Source: CADEFF01 sp964569315
GTDB lineage: Bacteria; Pseudomonadota; Alphaproteobacteria; Dongiales; Dongiaceae
Assembly: GCA_964569315.1 (NCBI GenBank)
Contig: CAZMUZ010000158.1
Coordinates: 1-7,284 of the forward strand
DNA length: 7,284 bases
Direction: 5' to 3'
In this document: in pieces, positions 4,712 to 7,284 of the stretch
Layout of the letters: every line of letters starts with the position of its first letter
Numbering within the stretch: position 1 is the stretch's first letter
Notes under the pieces: generated by a model
What the model saw: only the letters and a program-made list of their open reading frames with translations
The model's database searches: none
What the model was told of the DNA's origin: nothing
Program-made: the position numbers and the translations under genes

Positions 4712-5860
4712 TCAGCCTCGCGCGGGCGCGGGGCCTGCCGCGGCAAGGGGCGCCGGCAGGCGTGCCGCGTAGCCGGAGCGGGCAAGCCGGCCCACGGCGA
4801 ACCAGACCGCGAGCGTCCCGGCGGCGCCGAGATAGCCGTCGATCGCATAGTGCCAGCCGAGATGCACCGAGCCGATCTGGATGATCAGCGCATAAAGCCA
4901 GCCGAAGATCCCAAGCAGCCGGTTGGTGCGCCAGAACAGCAGCGCGAGCAGGACCGCCATGGCGACATGCATGCTGGGCATCGCCGAGATCCCGCTGCCG
5001 AGCCCGATCGCGCTCTCGGCATAGCCGGCCCAGAGACCGTCCTGCACGGTCAGGGCCCAGACGCGGCTCACCTCGTTTGCCGCATGGAGATAGTCCATGA
5101 GCGGCGCGAAGGGGTCGGGAAGGCCGGTCACCCGCCCGAAATAGCAGGGACCCGCCGAGGAGAAGACGGCCGCGAGCAGGTTGCCGAAGATCATCCAGAC
5201 CAGCAGCAGGCTGGCGAAGAACTGCGCCCGCAAGGCGGGGTCGCGGAGCGAGAAGGCCTGCCAGACCCAGACGAAGGAAACGATGAAGAACCAGAGATTG
5301 TAGAAGATATTGAGCCAGTGCGAGATTTCCGGCGTGCCCAGCAAGGGCTGCAGAAGCGCCCAGGGCGCATAGCCGCCGTGAAGCCATCGATCGAGGGCCT
5401 CGAATCGAGCGTCCCAGCCGAACGGGTTGAAGAGCGTGATCGAGCTCTTCACCAGCGTGAAGGCGCCGCAGAAAAACGGCATGAGCAGCAGCACCGGCAG
5501 CGCCGCCGCGATCCTCTCGACGGTAAGGAACTTCTGTCGGAGTTCCCGGAAGAAATCCGTCAGGGGCCGTGCCGGATGGACCACCACGACGATATAGGCG
5601 AGGCGACCCAGCACCAGCAGCAGCGTCATGATCGGCATGAGCAGGATGTAGATCGGGAGATAGAGCACGAAGGCGCTGCCGGAGGCGGCATGGATCATGC
5701 CGGCGACTACAGCCCCGGCCGCGACCTCGATCCCGACCAGCCCGGCCAGCCACCAATGGCTCCGGAAGGACCGACCGAGCGCGACGGCCCAGCGGCGGCC
5801 GAGGCTCGGAGGATGCGCGGGGCGCCGCTCAGCCAGACTGGGAACGATCGTCGAGACCAT
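4712..5860 (-). CDS. PAP2/Aur1-like integral membrane phosphatase or phosphotransferase, paralogue (PAP2-B)
   Basis: A 382-residue polytopic membrane protein, a clear paralogue of PAP2-A that aligns without gaps over the core. In the 70-residue catalytic block (residues 234-303) about 46 positions are identical by hand count. Catalytic motifs are SAMPSMH (292-298, His298) and GWHYAIDG (335-342, His337 and Asp341); the preceding block is SSAGPCYFGRVTG (234-246). Hydrophobic segments lie near 38-55, 64-93, 117-140, 183-202, 214-234, 299-309, 316-333 and 344-358. The reaction is probably removal or transfer of phosphate on a membrane lipid or isoprenoid phosphate; the substrate is unknown. The start at 5860 has only a weak ribosome site, but its IVPSL N-terminus is shared with PAP2-A. 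The C-terminus ends in an Ala/Pro tail. It lies 150 bp after the hybrid kinase on the same strand, so cotranscription is possible but unproven. Confidence 0.9.
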   Translation of the reverse strand: MVSTIVPSLAERRPAHPPSLGRRWAVALGRSFRSHWWLAGLVGIEVAAGAVVAGMIHAASGSAFVLYLPIYILLMPIMTLLLVLGRLAYIVVVVHPARPLTDFFRELRQKFLTVERIAAALPVLLLMPFFCGAFTLVKSSITLFNPFGWDARFEALDRWLHGGYAPWALLQPLLGTPEISHWLNIFYNLWFFIVSFVWVWQAFSLRDPALRAQFFASLLLVWMIFGNLLAAVFSSAGPCYFGRVTGLPDPFAPLMDYLHAANEVSRVWALTVQDGLWAGYAESAIGLGSGISAMPSMHVAMAVLLALLFWRTNRLLGIFGWLYALIIQIGSVHLGWHYAIDGYLGAAGTLAVWFAVGRLARSGYAARLPAPLAAAGPAPARG

Positions 5861-6010
5861 TACGAAACGGGATTTCCATCGCGGCCGGCCGAATCTGCCG
5901 CGGATTGGTTAAGGCTTGGTGGAGGGATCGGACGCCCCGACGGCCGTCGCGCGCCTGCACCCCGTGACGTGTCCGCCAGGGCGAGAGCCCGGCCGGCACG
6001 GAAATCGGGC
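5861..6010. other. Spacer between the hybrid kinase and PAP2-B
   Basis: 150 bp without a gene. Small GC stems are present (GGGC-GAGA-GCCC at 5979-5990; GCCCG 5987-5991 with CGGGC 6006-6010), but there is no T-tract and no convincing promoter. Read-through from the kinase into PAP2-B is therefore possible. Confidence 0.3.
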
Positions 6011-7284
6011 CTATTCGGCGGCGGCGGGCGGAATGCCGGCGAGGTCGTCCAGCGAGGCCAGAAGGTCGGCGAGCTCCGCCTCGGCCGTCGGATCCGGCGT
6101 GTCGTCGCCATTGCCTGCGCCGGCCAGCGGATCCGGCAGGATGCCCGCATCGTCGAATGCGGGCTGCGGCGCCGCGCCGCAACAGCGGATCATGGCGGCG
6201 GCGAGCTCCGGCACCTGGATCGGCTTCGACACATAGTCGTTCATGCCGGCCGCGAGATACTGCTCGCGCTGTCCTGCCATCGCGTTCGCCGTGAGGGCGA
6301 TGATCGGAATCCGTGCCTCGGGACCCTTGAGGGCGCGGATGGCGCGGGTCGCGGAAGGCCCGTCCATCTCCGGCATCTGCACGTCCATCAGGATGAGGTC
6401 GTAGCGGACCCGTTGCACGGCGGCGACGGCGTCGAGGCCGTTGCCGACGAGATCGGTGTGGCAATCGAACTTCTTGAGGAGCGCGTTGATCAGCATCTGG
6501 TTGACCTGGTTGTCCTCGGCGACGAGGACGCGCAGGCCGCACCGCGGCCGGCGGTCGGCGGCGCCGATCTCGCCCCCGGTCGAGATCGCGGCCGGATCGA
6601 CGAGGCGGCAGCGCACGGTGAACCAGAAGGTCGAGCCCTTGCCGGGCTCGCTGGTGAGGCCGACCTCGCCGCCCATGATCTCCGCGAGCTGACGGCAGAT
6701 GGCGAGGCCGAGTCCGGTACCCCCGTAGCGCCGCGAGGTCGAGCTGTCTCCTTGCGTGAAATGGGTGAAGAGGAGCGGCTGGACCTCCTTCCGGATGCCG
6801 ATTCCAGTGTCGGTGATCTCGGCACGGAGCTCCACCTCGTCGCCCTGGATCGGCGCGATCCTGGTCGCGATCGTGATGTAGCCGCGCTCGGTGAACTTGA
6901 TCGCGTTGCCGACGAGATTGAACAGAATCTGGCGGATGCGGCCGGAATCGGCATGCAGCCAGACCGGGCCCGTGCGCGCCGGCGGCGGCGCCTTGAGCAC
7001 GATGCCCTTCGCCTGGGCGCGGGGACCGAGCAGCGTCACCACGCTGTCCAGCACGCTGTCGAACTGGAAGTCGGTCGCGTCGAGCGCCATGCGGCCGGCC
7101 TCGAGCTTCGAGAAGTCGAGGATGTCGTTGATGATGGTCAGCAGCGCCTCGGCGGATTCCCGCACCGTGAGGGCGAAATGGCGCTGCTCGTCGCTGAGCT
7201 CGGTATCGAGCAGCAGGCCGGTCATGCCGAGCACGCCGTTCATCGGCGTGCGGATCTCGTGGCTCATCATGGCGAGGAATTCGG
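6011..7284 (-). CDS. Hybrid sensor histidine kinase, C-terminal part (5' end beyond the window)
   Basis: The frame is open to the right edge, so the sensor region is missing. The sequence begins EFLAMMSHEIRTPMNG, the HisKA dimerisation and phosphorylation box. Numbering from the Met codon ending at 7270, phospho-His is residue 4. The HATPase domain follows, with the N box FNLVGNAIKF (117-126), DTGIGI (154-159), FTHFTQGD (168-175) and GGTGLGLAI (183-191). A receiver domain (about 247-362) has Glu252/Asp253, phospho-acceptor Asp296 in LILMDVQMPEMDG, Thr327 and Lys349. Kinase, ATP-binding and receiver residues are all intact, so it should be active. A 55-residue acidic, Ala/Pro-rich tail ends the protein, with no HPt domain. 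The usual box reads EFLANMSHEIRTP; here Asn is replaced by Met. Output may pass through a separate HPt protein. The signal sensed is unknown. That the internal Met is not the true start is inferred from the domain box continuing upstream. Confidence 0.95.
   Translation of the reverse strand, partial: EFLAMMSHEIRTPMNGVLGMTGLLLDTELSDEQRHFALTVRESAEALLTIINDILDFSKLEAGRMALDATDFQFDSVLDSVVTLLGPRAQAKGIVLKAPPPARTGPVWLHADSGRIRQILFNLVGNAIKFTERGYITIATRIAPIQGDEVELRAEITDTGIGIRKEVQPLLFTHFTQGDSSTSRRYGGTGLGLAICRQLAEIMGGEVGLTSEPGKGSTFWFTVRCRLVDPAAISTGGEIGAADRRPRCGLRVLVAEDNQVNQMLINALLKKFDCHTDLVGNGLDAVAAVQRVRYDLILMDVQMPEMDGPSATRAIRALKGPEARIPIIALTANAMAGQREQYLAAGMNDYVSKPIQVPELAAAMIRCCGAAPQPAFDDAGILPDPLAGAGNGDDTPDPTAEAELADLLASLDDLAGIPPAAAE

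Overview
The window is G+C-rich, apart from a few A+T-rich intergenic patches, and looks like an alphaproteobacterial chromosome segment. I infer this from the Flp-type pilins (the DEQGATA-EYGLIAALVSVA pattern), a stand-alone HPt protein, a hybrid histidine kinase and the strong GC bias. Rhodospirillales would fit, but the genus cannot be read from the sequence.

Layout, left to right. A histidine phosphotransfer (HPt) protein lies on the plus strand at 25-480. Every other gene is on the minus strand: upp, uracil phosphoribosyltransferase (634-1287); a divergent Flp pilin (1476-1673); a second Flp pilin (1895-2083); a PAP2/Aur1-like integral membrane phosphatase or phosphotransferase (2641-3798); a third Flp pilin (4029-4217); a second, paralogous PAP2 protein (4712-5860); and the C-terminal part of a hybrid sensor histidine kinase that runs off the right edge (6011 to beyond 7284). 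In transcription order the minus strand reads kinase, PAP2-B, pilin 3, PAP2-A, pilin 2, pilin 1, upp. PAP2 and pilin genes therefore alternate. The gaps are 150 to 560 bp, which suggests mostly separate transcripts rather than one operon.

Non-coding structure is rich. Two unrelated tandem arrays of about 31-32 bp, each unit containing a perfect hairpin, sit directly after stop codons: 454-560, starting inside the HPt gene, and 2530-2612, after PAP2-A. A rho-independent terminator follows pilin 3 (about 3914-3957). A hairpin separates pilin 1 from upp (1391-1431). A plausible sigma-70 promoter for upp has a perfect 13-bp palindrome in its spacer (1326-1338). A 120-bp stretch only 28% G+C lies upstream of pilin 2 and shares a TATTTAG heptamer with the pilin 3 upstream region.

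Working together: the three pilins carry the prepilin-peptidase site and Glu5 typical of Flp/Tad pilins, but no Tad assembly gene is present, so they would depend on machinery elsewhere. The kinase has a receiver domain but no C-terminal HPt domain. It may therefore need a separate HPt protein, and the one at the left edge is a candidate but unproven partner. upp is a housekeeping pyrimidine salvage gene with no evident link to the rest. No mobile element, tRNA, rRNA or CRISPR array was seen. I see no clearly new multi-gene system; the unusual points are the interleaved PAP2/pilin arrangement and the two hairpin-repeat arrays.
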